DNA of 64,000 nucleotides, from assembly GCF_019355935.1 (NCBI RefSeq), contig NZ_CP079925.1:1674001-1738000 (forward strand), in the 5' to 3' direction. This stretch comes from Comamonas sp. Y33R10-2. Lineage in GTDB: Bacteria; Pseudomonadota; Gammaproteobacteria; Burkholderiales; Burkholderiaceae_C. Below are positions 56,585 through 64,000 of the stretch, piece by piece. Below the pieces are notes generated by a model. The model had not been told where the DNA came from. It did no database searches and saw only the letters and a list, made by a program, of their open reading frames with translations. The translations under genes were made by a program, and so were the position numbers. Every line of letters begins with the position of its first letter. The stretch's first letter is position 1.

Positions 56585-57352
56585 ATGAGCGAGTATTTGC
56601 TAGAAGTCAAAGACCTGTGCATGCGCTTTGGCGGCCTGCTGGCGGTAGACCATGTGGGCTTTAACGTGCGCCCGCAAGAAGTCTTTGCCATCATCGGCCC
56701 TAACGGCGCAGGCAAGACCACGGTGTTTAACTGCATCAGCGGTTTCTACCAGCCCTCAGAGGGCTCCGTCATCTTGAACGGGCAAAGCATTGCCGGACAA
56801 AGCAGCCACCAGGTGGCAAACCACGGCGTGGTTCGCACCTTCCAAAACGTGCGCTTATTCAAAAGCATGACAGCTCTTGAAAACCTGCTGGTCGCGCAGC
56901 ACCGCACGGGCCGGGTCAACCTGATCAGCGGCCTGTTCAACACACCCGCTTATCGCCGCGCGGAAGAGGAAAAGGTCGAAAACGCCTTGCAATGGCTGGA
57001 CGTCATGGGCCTGCGCCAATTTGCCAACCGCGAAGCAGGCAACCTGGCCTATGGTCACCAGCGCCGCCTGGAGATTGCGCGCTGCATGATTACCAAGCCC
57101 CGCGTGCTGATGCTCGATGAGCCCGCCGCCGGTCTGAACCCGCAAGAGAAAAAAGACCTGCAGCAACTCATTGACCAGCTGCGCAAGCAATACGGCGTGG
57201 CCGTGCTGCTGATTGAGCACGATATGGGCTTGGTCATGGGCGTGTCTGAGCGCATTTTGGTCATGGAATACGGCAAGCCCATCGCCATGGGCCTGCCGGA
57301 AGCCATTCGCAATGATGAACGGGTCATCAAGGCCTATTTGGGAGAGGCTTGA
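56585..57352 (+). CDS. livG: Branched-chain amino-acid ABC transporter ATP-binding protein LivG
   Basis: 255 residues. Walker A is GPNGAGKTT (~38), the signature region is NLAYGHQRRLEIARCM (the LAYG variant usual in LivG), Walker B is VLMLDEPAAGLNP, and the switch His is in LLIEHDMGLVMGV. A 55-bp gap after livM contains a fragment of the 'TAGCTA' repeat (56537-56575). The stop codon overlaps the livF start (ATGA). Confidence 0.95.
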   Translation: MSEYLLEVKDLCMRFGGLLAVDHVGFNVRPQEVFAIIGPNGAGKTTVFNCISGFYQPSEGSVILNGQSIAGQSSHQVANHGVVRTFQNVRLFKSMTALENLLVAQHRTGRVNLISGLFNTPAYRRAEEEKVENALQWLDVMGLRQFANREAGNLAYGHQRRLEIARCMITKPRVLMLDEPAAGLNPQEKKDLQQLIDQLRKQYGVAVLLIEHDMGLVMGVSERILVMEYGKPIAMGLPEAIRNDERVIKAYLGEA

Positions 57353-58065
57353 TGAGTCAGCCTATGTTGCAACTGGAGCAGGTCTCCACCCACTACGGCG
57401 CCATCTGCGCAGTCAACCAAGTGAGCTTGCATGTCAATCAAGGCGAGATCGTTACCTTGATTGGCAGTAACGGCGCGGGTAAAACCTCGCTGCTAATGAC
57501 CTTGTGCGGCAACCCACGAGCCAGCAGTGGACGCATTATGTTTGAGGGCGAGGACATCACCCAGATGTCTACCCATCACATCATGCGGCGCGGCATTGCC
57601 ATCTCTCCTGAAGGCCGGCGCGTCTTCAAAGACCTGACGGTGACAGAGAACCTGCAAATGGGCGCTTTTTTTCTGAACAAGAGCGAAATCGCCGAGGGCA
57701 TTGAGCATGTCTTCAAGCTCTTTCCCCGTTTGCAAGAACGCGCCACGCAGCGCTCGGGCACCATGTCCGGCGGCGAGCAGCAGATGCTGGCCATTGGCCG
57801 TGCGCTGATGAGCAAGCCTCGCCTGCTGCTGCTCGATGAGCCCACGCTGGGCCTGGCCCCGCTGATCATTGCGCAGATCTTCGAGATCATTCAGACCATT
57901 CGCGCTGCGGGCGTGACGGTGTTCCTTGTCGAGCAAAACGCCAACCGCGCCTTGCAAATTGCCGATCGCGGCTATGTGTTGGAAACCGGCAAGGTGGTGC
58001 TCGAAGATACCGGAGCCAACCTGCTGAGCAACGACGATGTGCGCAAGGCTTACTTAGGCCATTGA
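57349..58065 (+). CDS. livF: Branched-chain amino-acid ABC transporter ATP-binding protein LivF
   Basis: 238 residues. Walker A is GSNGAGKTS, the signature is TMSGGEQQMLAIGRALMS, Walker B is LLLLDEPTLGLAP, and the switch region is VFLVEQNANRALQIADR with the LivF-type VEQN. It pairs with LivG to power the importer. It is the last gene of the operon and a hairpin terminator follows. Confidence 0.95.
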   Translation: MMSQPMLQLEQVSTHYGAICAVNQVSLHVNQGEIVTLIGSNGAGKTSLLMTLCGNPRASSGRIMFEGEDITQMSTHHIMRRGIAISPEGRRVFKDLTVTENLQMGAFFLNKSEIAEGIEHVFKLFPRLQERATQRSGTMSGGEQQMLAIGRALMSKPRLLLLDEPTLGLAPLIIAQIFEIIQTIRAAGVTVFLVEQNANRALQIADRGYVLETGKVVLEDTGANLLSNDDVRKAYLGH

Positions 58066-58094
58066 TCAAAGCACTTATTTGAAGTGTTCCAACC

Positions 58095-58127
58095 AAGCCC
58101 CGGCTGATTTCAATCTGCCGGGGCTTG
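58095..58127 (+). terminator. Terminator of the liv operon
   Basis: AAGCCCCGGC...GCCGGGGCTT with a 12-base loop, then TGTCTATTTCT. The T run is weak. Confidence 0.75.
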
Positions 58128-58164
58128 TCTATTTCTGCTGTGAATCACCCGTAAGATGACTTGA

Positions 58165-58920
58165 ATGAACAAGCATCTGACAATTTTGACGGGCGGCTCC
58201 CGCGGCATGGGCCTAGCAATGGGGCAGCAACTTCTGGCTCAAGGCTATCACGTCTTAAGCATTGCTCGCAACAGCAGTTCTGCGCTACAGTCCAGCGCCA
58301 GCAAGCCTGAGCAGCTATTGCAATGGGAGCAAGACCTAGCCCAAAGCGCGGCAGCTGCGCAGCGCCTAAGCGCTTGGCTGGCTACGCTCAAAAGTAGTGG
58401 CTGGGCCAGCATTACCTTGATCAATAACGCGGGTGTGATTCCGCAAATTGCAGCGCTGTCCCAAGTCTCAGCCGCTGACATGATCAACGCCCTGCGCGTG
58501 GGCCTTGAAGCACCTATGGCACTAACCAGCGCTTTTCTGGCCGCCACACAAAGCTGGAGCATCCCGCGCAAAGTGCTCAACATTTCCTCAGGCCTTGGCC
58601 GCCGCGCCATGGCATCACAAGCTGCGTACTGCACCACCAAGGCAGGCATGGACCAGTTCAGCAGCTGCGTCGCGCTTGAAGAAGCTGCCAAGCCCAATGG
58701 AGCACGTATTGTGTCGTTAGCGCCGGGCGTGATTGATACTGACATGCAGGTGCAACTGCGCAGCGCAGCGGCTACCGACTTTCCTGATGTGGCGCGCTTT
58801 GCAGGCCTGCATACCAATGGGCAATTGACCTCTACAAACGATGCGGCCGCCCGCGTTCTGGCATGGCTTGATCGCGCCGATTTTGGCGAGCAAGTCATTG
58901 CCGATGTGCGTCAGCCCTGA
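58165..58920 (+). CDS. Short-chain dehydrogenase/reductase
   Basis: 251 residues, NAD(P)-dependent Rossmann enzyme. The cofactor motif is TGGSRGMGLAMG (~9-20), NNAG is in TLINNAGVIP, and the catalytic Ser, Tyr and Lys are in LNISSGLGRRA and YCTTKAGMD (Y-x-x-x-K). SLAPGVIDTDMQ follows. It resembles sepiapterin-reductase-like SDRs (YueD/BenzilR type). Substrate is unknown. It is monocistronic and starts 38 bases after the liv terminator. Confidence 0.9.
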   Translation: MNKHLTILTGGSRGMGLAMGQQLLAQGYHVLSIARNSSSALQSSASKPEQLLQWEQDLAQSAAAAQRLSAWLATLKSSGWASITLINNAGVIPQIAALSQVSAADMINALRVGLEAPMALTSAFLAATQSWSIPRKVLNISSGLGRRAMASQAAYCTTKAGMDQFSSCVALEEAAKPNGARIVSLAPGVIDTDMQVQLRSAAATDFPDVARFAGLHTNGQLTSTNDAAARVLAWLDRADFGEQVIADVRQP

Positions 58921-58930
58921 GTATTGGACT

Positions 58931-58975
58931 CAATAAAAGCATAGCTACTAGTGCTTTATTAGCGTGCTATTTTCG
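58931..58975. repeat. Short dispersed 'TAGCTACTAG' repeat
   Basis: AAGCATAGCTACTAGTGCTT...AGCGTGCTATTTTCG just after the SDR stop codon. Same family as 14591-14636. Confidence 0.55.
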
Positions 58976-59357
58976 ATGTAAGTCCTTGCAAGCCGCTTCA
59001 AGCTCTTTCAAGCCCATTGCGCATGGCAGAATGTTTCGACTGTGTCAAACAGCAATCCGCGCCCGTGGGCCACAACGGCAGCGACACCTGATCGGTACGC
59101 TGCCTCCGTGCTAGTACAAGCAGCAACCCTGCCGTGCAGCGCGCGCGAATAACAGCCTGCCATGCCTGTACTGCATGGCAAGCCTTTGCGGTAAAGATAA
59201 ATACCCATTGATGGCGGAACCACCCTCCCCGATCATCGAAAAGCCCACCTTCCGTGACGCTGTTTTCTGGCTTATCCGCCAAGAACATCAGCAGTGACTG
59301 CGCCGCCCTTTTTTGCCGCGTAGCGCTCCCCCCATAGTCTCTGGAGTTTTCTTTTTC
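58976..59357. other. Intergenic region with one possible 28-codon ORF
   Basis: 382 bp without a recognisable gene. A short ORF at 59211-59297 encodes MAEPPSPIIEKPTFRDAVFW and eight more residues. Its KPTFRxAxxFW pattern vaguely recalls the N-terminus of ChrA chromate transporters, but it stops at once. It may be a scrap or chance. CTGGAG about 10 bases before ATG 59358 is the ribosome-binding site of the next gene. Confidence 0.3.
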
Positions 59358-60341
59358 ATGTTTCGCCAAATCCTCATCAGCACAGCCTTCATCGCAAGCA
59401 CAGGCTTGAGCTTTTCTGCCGCTGCACAAGACCTCGCCAAAGACTATCCGAACAAACCGGTTCGCATGATCGTTCCCTTCCCTCCAGGCGGCGGCACCGA
59501 TATCTTGTCCCGCGTGATTGCCAGCAAGCTCACTGAAGTTAGCAAATGGAGCATCGTGCCTGATAACCGCGCCGGTGCGGGCGGCACCATGGGCATTAGC
59601 GAAGCCGTCAAATCTGCCCCCACGGGCTACGACATGGTCATGGGCCAAAAAGACAATGTGGTTTTAGGCCCCTATTTGTACAAAAGTCTGCTTTGGAACC
59701 CCACACGCGATCTGACGCCTGTAGCCCACGTGGCTTACACCCCCATCGTGATTGCCACAGCAGCCAACTCGCCCTACAAAACGCTGGCCGATGTGATTGC
59801 TGCTGCTAAGAAGAATCCTTCAAAGATCACTTACGGGTCACCGGGCAACGGCACCAGCATTCACTTATCCGCCGTGATGCTGGAAAAAGCCGCAGGCATT
59901 CAACTCACGCATGTGCCTTACAAAGGCTCCAGCCCTGCCATGATGGATGCACTGTCTGGCAATGTGGACCTGCTGGTGTCTTCCGTGCCCTCGGCCATCG
60001 CCCAAATCAAGGCCGGCAAGATGCGCGCCATAGCCGTAACATCCGCCGCCCGCTCCAGCTCGTTGCCTGACACGCCGACTCTGGCCGAATCTGGCCTCAA
60101 AGGCTTTAATGTGAGCACCTGGTACGGCATCTTCATGCCTCGCAACACGCCCACGCCCATCGTGAACAAGGTCAACGCTGAAGTGAACAAGCTGTTGGCC
60201 ATGCCTGAAGTCAAGGAAGCTATCTTGACCCAAGGCGCTGAGCCTAAGGCCATGAGCGTGCAGGCGTTCAACGACTTCTTCCAAGCTGACTTCAAGGCCA
60301 ACAAGGCCATTGTTGAGGCTTCAGGCGCTAGTATTCAGTAA
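59358..60341 (+). CDS. Bug-family tripartite tricarboxylate transporter receptor, orphan
   Basis: 327 residues from ATG 59358. Signal peptide ~1-23 (ending SAAAQ), then NKPVRMIVPFPPGGGTDILSR, DNRAGAGGTMGI, ITYGSPGNGTSIHLSAVMLE and HVPYKGSSPAMMDALSGNVDLL, all hallmarks of Bug/TctC proteins. It binds an unknown carboxylate in the periplasm. No TctA or TctB gene is present. A longer start at 59313 would disrupt the signal peptide. A GC-rich repeat begins at its stop codon. Confidence 0.93.
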   Translation: MFRQILISTAFIASTGLSFSAAAQDLAKDYPNKPVRMIVPFPPGGGTDILSRVIASKLTEVSKWSIVPDNRAGAGGTMGISEAVKSAPTGYDMVMGQKDNVVLGPYLYKSLLWNPTRDLTPVAHVAYTPIVIATAANSPYKTLADVIAAAKKNPSKITYGSPGNGTSIHLSAVMLEKAAGIQLTHVPYKGSSPAMMDALSGNVDLLVSSVPSAIAQIKAGKMRAIAVTSAARSSSLPDTPTLAESGLKGFNVSTWYGIFMPRNTPTPIVNKVNAEVNKLLAMPEVKEAILTQGAEPKAMSVQAFNDFFQADFKANKAIVEASGASIQ

Positions 60342-60420
60342 CCCCCTGAGCGGCTTTGCCGCTTCCCCCAAGGGGGACGACATCCTAGCTGCGGGGCGGC
60401 CCTTGCTTGATGTCTCTGGT
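60342..60420 (+). repeat. GC-rich intergenic repeat, copy B
   Basis: CCCCCTGAGCGGCTTTGCCG..., then CCCCCAAGGGGGACGACATC and GCGGGGCGGCCCTTGC...TGTCTCTGG. It matches copy A at 15506 over most of its length and begins right after the stop codon. Confidence 0.78.
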
Positions 60421-60458
60421 TTTGGGGCATGCCTTTTTTTATGCCTCGCCCTGAAATG

Positions 60459-60485
60459 CAAAAGACCTCCGAAGAGGCCTTTTGT
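60459..60485. terminator. Convergent terminator before the universal stress gene
   Basis: AAAAGACCTC-CGAA-GAGGCCTTTT is a short imperfect hairpin with A and T flanks between two convergent genes. Confidence 0.6.
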
Positions 60486-60501
60486 TTAATGTGGGCTGCT
60501 T

Positions 60502-60945
60502 TTATTCACGCACAACCAAGACGGGGATCTTGACCGCACCCAGCACGCGCTGGGTGACGCTACCCAGCATCAGCTTTTCCAGTCCTCGGCGGCCTTGCGA
60601 GCCCATCACGATCAGGTCTGCACCTACGCTGACCATGGTGCTCACAATCCCTTCGTGCACCCCATGCGCCTCGCTCACCAAGGTAGTCACGCTCTGGCCC
60701 TCTTCTTGCATGATGGCTTTAACGAGATTGAGCGCTGTATCTGCTTCCGCCGTGGCGGCACTCAGGTATTGCGACTGGCCATAGGCAAAGTCTGCGCCCA
60801 CGCCGGTGAAGGGATAAGGATCCACTACATAGACCGCCGTGACCGAACTGCCAAACACCTTGGCAAGTTCTGCCGCCTTGCGCGCGGCTAAGAGGGACGG
60901 CTTGGAGCCATCGACCGGAACCAAAATATGATTGAACATGGACAT
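60502..60945 (-). CDS. Universal stress protein UspA family
   Basis: 147 residues from ATG 60943-60945 (AAAAGGAGTCC upstream). The fold pattern is complete: FNHILVPVDGSKPSLLAARKA at the N-terminus, and the ATP-binding motif G-x2-G-x9-G(S/T) in VMGSQGRRGLEKLMLGSVTQRVL near the C-terminus. It is a cytosolic nucleotide-binding stress protein. It stands alone and a repeat element lies 66 bases upstream of its start. Confidence 0.94.
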   Translation of the reverse strand: MSMFNHILVPVDGSKPSLLAARKAAELAKVFGSSVTAVYVVDPYPFTGVGADFAYGQSQYLSAATAEADTALNLVKAIMQEEGQSVTTLVSEAHGVHEGIVSTMVSVGADLIVMGSQGRRGLEKLMLGSVTQRVLGAVKIPVLVVRE

Positions 60946-61010
60946 ATAGGACTCCTTTTCAATTGAGGACGGTTGATGCAACAAAGCATTTGCACAATGT
61001 CACTTGCGCC

Positions 61011-61162
61011 AATTAGAGCCGCTTGCACGACCGAGAAAATGCCCCAGTTAACGCCAATAAATCAAGGTTTGCGTTTGTGACTATGCGCTAAATTGCAAGC
61101 AGCACAAAAGTACGATAAGGCAAAGCAACGACGCATTAAGGGTTGGGTTAGCGACTCTTAAG
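61011..61162. repeat. TTAGAGC-type repeat element, copy 1
   Basis: It begins AATTAGAGCCGCTTGCACGA and ends GGTTAGCGACTCTTAAG, so the ends are inverted repeats (TTAGAGCCGCT/AGCGACTCTTAA). The interior matches copy 2 at 62137-62267 in ACGATAAGGCAAAGCAACGA and GGTTT(G/A)CGTTTG. The two copies are direct and flank the 2OG-dioxygenase gene. Confidence 0.7.
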
Positions 61163-61223
61163 ATCTCTACTGTGCCTTCATCATGCCTGAGCGTATTGCG
61201 CTAAATCAACCGCAAAATTTCGC

Positions 61224-61979
61224 CTATAAATTAGCGCCCTGAAAGTTTCCACGTCGATAGGTCAGCACTAACGTGTCCCGCACACCGCCGGGCTCAGTTG
61301 GCTGAATAGGCGTGGTTTCATGAATCATGCGCGCATCGTCGAGCAGCATCACAGACCAAGGCTCAGTCAGCGTAAAGCGCTGTCCGCTTGGACCTGCGGC
61401 TTCGAACACGCGGGTCTCACCGCCCTTTACGCCTTGGCGATTGACCAGCAAAACCGCCACCAAGTCCACGCCATCACGGTGTGCGCCTTCAGGCGTGGGG
61501 CGGCCAATGCCGTCTGTGGTGTCGATGCGAAACTGATGCGCTTCCACAAACCAACGCTGCGGCAAGTCATTGGCGCAGAAAACTTGATCAGACAACTGCC
61601 CCAAAGCATTAATCATCTTTAGCCAAGCTGGGTTTTGCACAGTTGCATCCAGCATGGGATCAAACAAGCGCTGCATGCCACCGTGCAAAGCGTTGTACTC
61701 CACAGGCTGCCAGTGGGCGCGGTGCGGCACTTGCTGCACGGCACTGCCCTCGCTCACAAAGCAGGAGTGGCGACGGCGGCGGTAACGGCCACCGTCTTTC
61801 AAAAAAGCATCAGGCGGCAGACCCTGCCAGTCCGCATCTATCACGTGCAAATCACTCACATTAAGCCCCATCCACTGGGCAAAGACCTCTGGCTGCAGCA
61901 CTGCATAGCCACTGGTACGTAAAGACTGAGCCGCCTTAGCCGCTGCCGTGTAGGGAGGGGAAAATATGATGTGCGTCAT
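61224..61979 (-). CDS. 2-oxoglutarate/Fe(II)-dependent dioxygenase family protein (PF10014-like)
   Basis: 251 residues if ATG 61977-61979 is used; a start at 62027 would add 16 residues. Iron ligands are His and Asp in PEGAHRDGVDLVAVLLV and a distal His in ARMIHETTPI, with the 2-oxoglutarate Arg in GGVRDTLVLTYRRG. GGRYRRRRHSCF and the PxxQP...HGGMQRLFDPM region resemble the 2OG-Fe dioxygenases that include L-isoleucine 4-hydroxylase. The substrate is probably a free amino acid or small acid (inference). It is isolated and bracketed by two repeat copies. Confidence 0.85.
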   Translation of the reverse strand: MTHIIFSPPYTAAAKAAQSLRTSGYAVLQPEVFAQWMGLNVSDLHVIDADWQGLPPDAFLKDGGRYRRRRHSCFVSEGSAVQQVPHRAHWQPVEYNALHGGMQRLFDPMLDATVQNPAWLKMINALGQLSDQVFCANDLPQRWFVEAHQFRIDTTDGIGRPTPEGAHRDGVDLVAVLLVNRQGVKGGETRVFEAAGPSGQRFTLTEPWSVMLLDDARMIHETTPIQPTEPGGVRDTLVLTYRRGNFQGANL

Positions 61980-62136
61980 AAGGTGGGCAAGCTTACTCCT
62001 CACGGCCGTGCTCGGCGGCGATACCACATCAAAATTTACGCAAGGCAGCAGTCCACAAATTGCATGAATGAAAAACTGCCTGCATCGCTCTTAGCAATGC
62101 AGGCATTTTAAGACTACGACCCGTAATGACACGGGC

Positions 62137-62267
62137 AATTAGAGCAGCTAACACAACCCAGTAAACCGAAGGTTTACGTTTGAGACAAGGCGCGAAGCCG
62201 CAGGCAGTACATGAGTACGACAAGGCAAAGCAACGACCTATCAAGGGTGGTGTTAGCGGCTCTTAAT
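62137..62267. repeat. TTAGAGC-type repeat element, copy 2
   Basis: It begins AATTAGAGCAGCTAACACAA and ends GGTGTTAGCGGCTCTTAAT. The termini are inverted repeats of ~14 bp (TTAGAGC.GCTAACAC). The interior carries GACAAGGCGCGAAGCCGCAG and a segment shared with copy 1. It ends 8 bases before the pobA stop codon. Confidence 0.72.
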
Positions 62268-62275
62268 CCACAGGC

Positions 62276-63490
<1,215 letters not shown>

Positions 63491-63573
63491 TCAGTGCCTT
63501 CTGTGCGGCACCAATGTCTCAGTCACAAGATTACGTTTTGTGTTGAATCAAACCCAAGAGAAGATGCCCTGAA

Positions 63574-63612
63574 TTGCGCGACAATCGCACAAATTGAGCG
63601 ATCACCGCACAA
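63574..63612. promoter_or_regulatory. Tandem palindromic operator between pobA and the IclR regulator gene
   Basis: TTGCGCGA-CAA-TCGCACAA at 63574-63592 and TTGAGCGA-TCA-CCGCACAA at 63594-63612 are two related 19-bp imperfect palindromes with a 20-bp period. They lie ~20 bp before the regulator ATG. Multiple spaced palindromes are known for IclR-type PobR/PcaU regulators. Binding here is inferred. Confidence 0.6.
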
Positions 63613-63633
63613 AACAATTACCAAAGCTTCCGA

Positions 63634-64000
63634 ATGAATGAGCACGACGCCCCCACCATTGCCCCCGCAGACTTCATTGCCGGGCTGGCCAAAGGTCTGG
63701 CCGTTTTGGAAAGTTTTGATACCGAGCGCCAGCGCCTCAATGCCACCATGGCCGCGGATCGCGCTGGCATCACCCGAGCCGCAGCCCGGCGCCACCTGCT
63801 GACGCTAGCCTATCTCGGCTATCTGGAAACCGATGGCAGCTATTACTGGCTCGCTCCCAAGGTACTAGGTCTGTCGGGCAGCTATCTGGCATCGGCACGC
63901 TTGCCTCGCGTGGTCCAGCCTGTGCTGCACCAGTTGGCTGCGCAAACAGGACTTTCCTACTCCTGCGTCGTGCGCGAAGGAAGGGAAGTCGTCATCGTCG
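63634..64000 (+). CDS. pobR: IclR-family transcriptional regulator (PobR-like), cut by window edge
   Basis: The first 122 residues are present and the frame stays open at the right edge. The N-terminal winged helix is FIAGLAKGLAVLESF, then ITRAAARRHLLTLAYLGYL and DGSYYWLAPKVLGLS, typical of the PcaR/PcaU/PobR subgroup. The start of the ligand domain (LAAQTGLSYSCVVREGREVVI) is visible. It is divergent from pobA and is expected to activate it with 4-hydroxybenzoate as ligand. The gene name is inferred from context. Confidence 0.85.
   Translation, partial: MNEHDAPTIAPADFIAGLAKGLAVLESFDTERQRLNATMAADRAGITRAAARRHLLTLAYLGYLETDGSYYWLAPKVLGLSGSYLASARLPRVVQPVLHQLAAQTGLSYSCVVREGREVVIV

Noticed and set aside
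59211..59297. 28-codon ORF with KPTFRDAVFW, possibly the N-terminus of a chromate transporter
   Set aside because: Too short to assign and interrupted immediately after the weak match; mentioned only as a possible scrap.
58998..59648. 216-codon minus-strand ORF overlapping the start of the Bug receptor gene
   Set aside because: It covers the signal peptide of a well-supported plus-strand gene and has no recognisable domain.

Overview
The window reads as a chromosomal segment of a betaproteobacterium of the family Comamonadaceae, most likely a Comamonas. The basis is a protocatechuate 4,5-cleavage (pmd) operon in the order pmdK-E-F-D-A-B-C, pobA next to an IclR regulator, Bug-type solute receptors, and GC-rich housekeeping genes separated by several families of short dispersed repeats. 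No tRNA, rRNA, CRISPR array, integrase or complete insertion sequence was recognised.

Layout. (1) 1-3.5 kb is accessory. It holds the AT-rich end of an ATPase gene paired with a TOPRIM-like gene (a candidate anti-phage pair), a decayed copy of the lpdA 3' end, a Fic C-terminal fragment, and an intact atypical Fic gene with a repeated operator. The two lpdA 3' ends bracket the Fic segment, which suggests insertion at that site. (2) 3.5-11 kb is the pyruvate dehydrogenase cluster aceE-aceF-(unknown gene)-lpdA, on the minus strand. (3) 11-18.7 kb has a FixL/FixJ-like two-component pair, folD, oligopeptidase A and a periplasmic glutaredoxin-like protein. (4) 18.8-24.5 kb is the most unusual locus. 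A LuxR-type response regulator is divergent from an exported protein with five imperfect ~40-residue repeats, a small secreted protein, a CsgG-like lipoprotein with peptidoglycan-binding and DUF4384-like parts, and a Sel1-repeat protein. The layout resembles curli-type loci and may encode an undescribed surface fibre or secretion system.

(5) 24.5-34.4 kb has an aldo/keto reductase and the pmd operon: MFS importer, 4-oxalomesaconate hydratase, CHA aldolase, a Bug receptor, PDC hydrolase, both dioxygenase subunits and CHMS dehydrogenase, preceded by a ModA-like protein that lacks a signal peptide. Together with pobA at 62-63 kb these genes take 4-hydroxybenzoate through protocatechuate to pyruvate and oxaloacetate. 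(6) 34.6-43.5 kb has a His/Arg/Asp-rich secreted protein, selD, a CopD-like membrane protein, a MarR-OMF-EmrA-EmrB efflux operon ending in a 268-bp MITE-like element, and a TonB-domain lipoprotein. (7) 43.6-48.7 kb is the glycine cleavage cluster gcvT-gcvH-gcvP behind a tandem glycine riboswitch. (8) 48.7-52.8 kb has a broken SUKH immunity-type gene, a DKNYY-repeat gene, a hybrid histidine kinase and an RluA-type pseudouridine synthase. (9) 53-58 kb is a complete branched-chain amino-acid ABC importer (livKHMGF-like). (10) 58-64 kb has an SDR, an orphan Bug receptor, a universal stress protein, a 2OG-Fe dioxygenase flanked by two copies of a repeat, pobA, and the start of a divergent IclR regulator.
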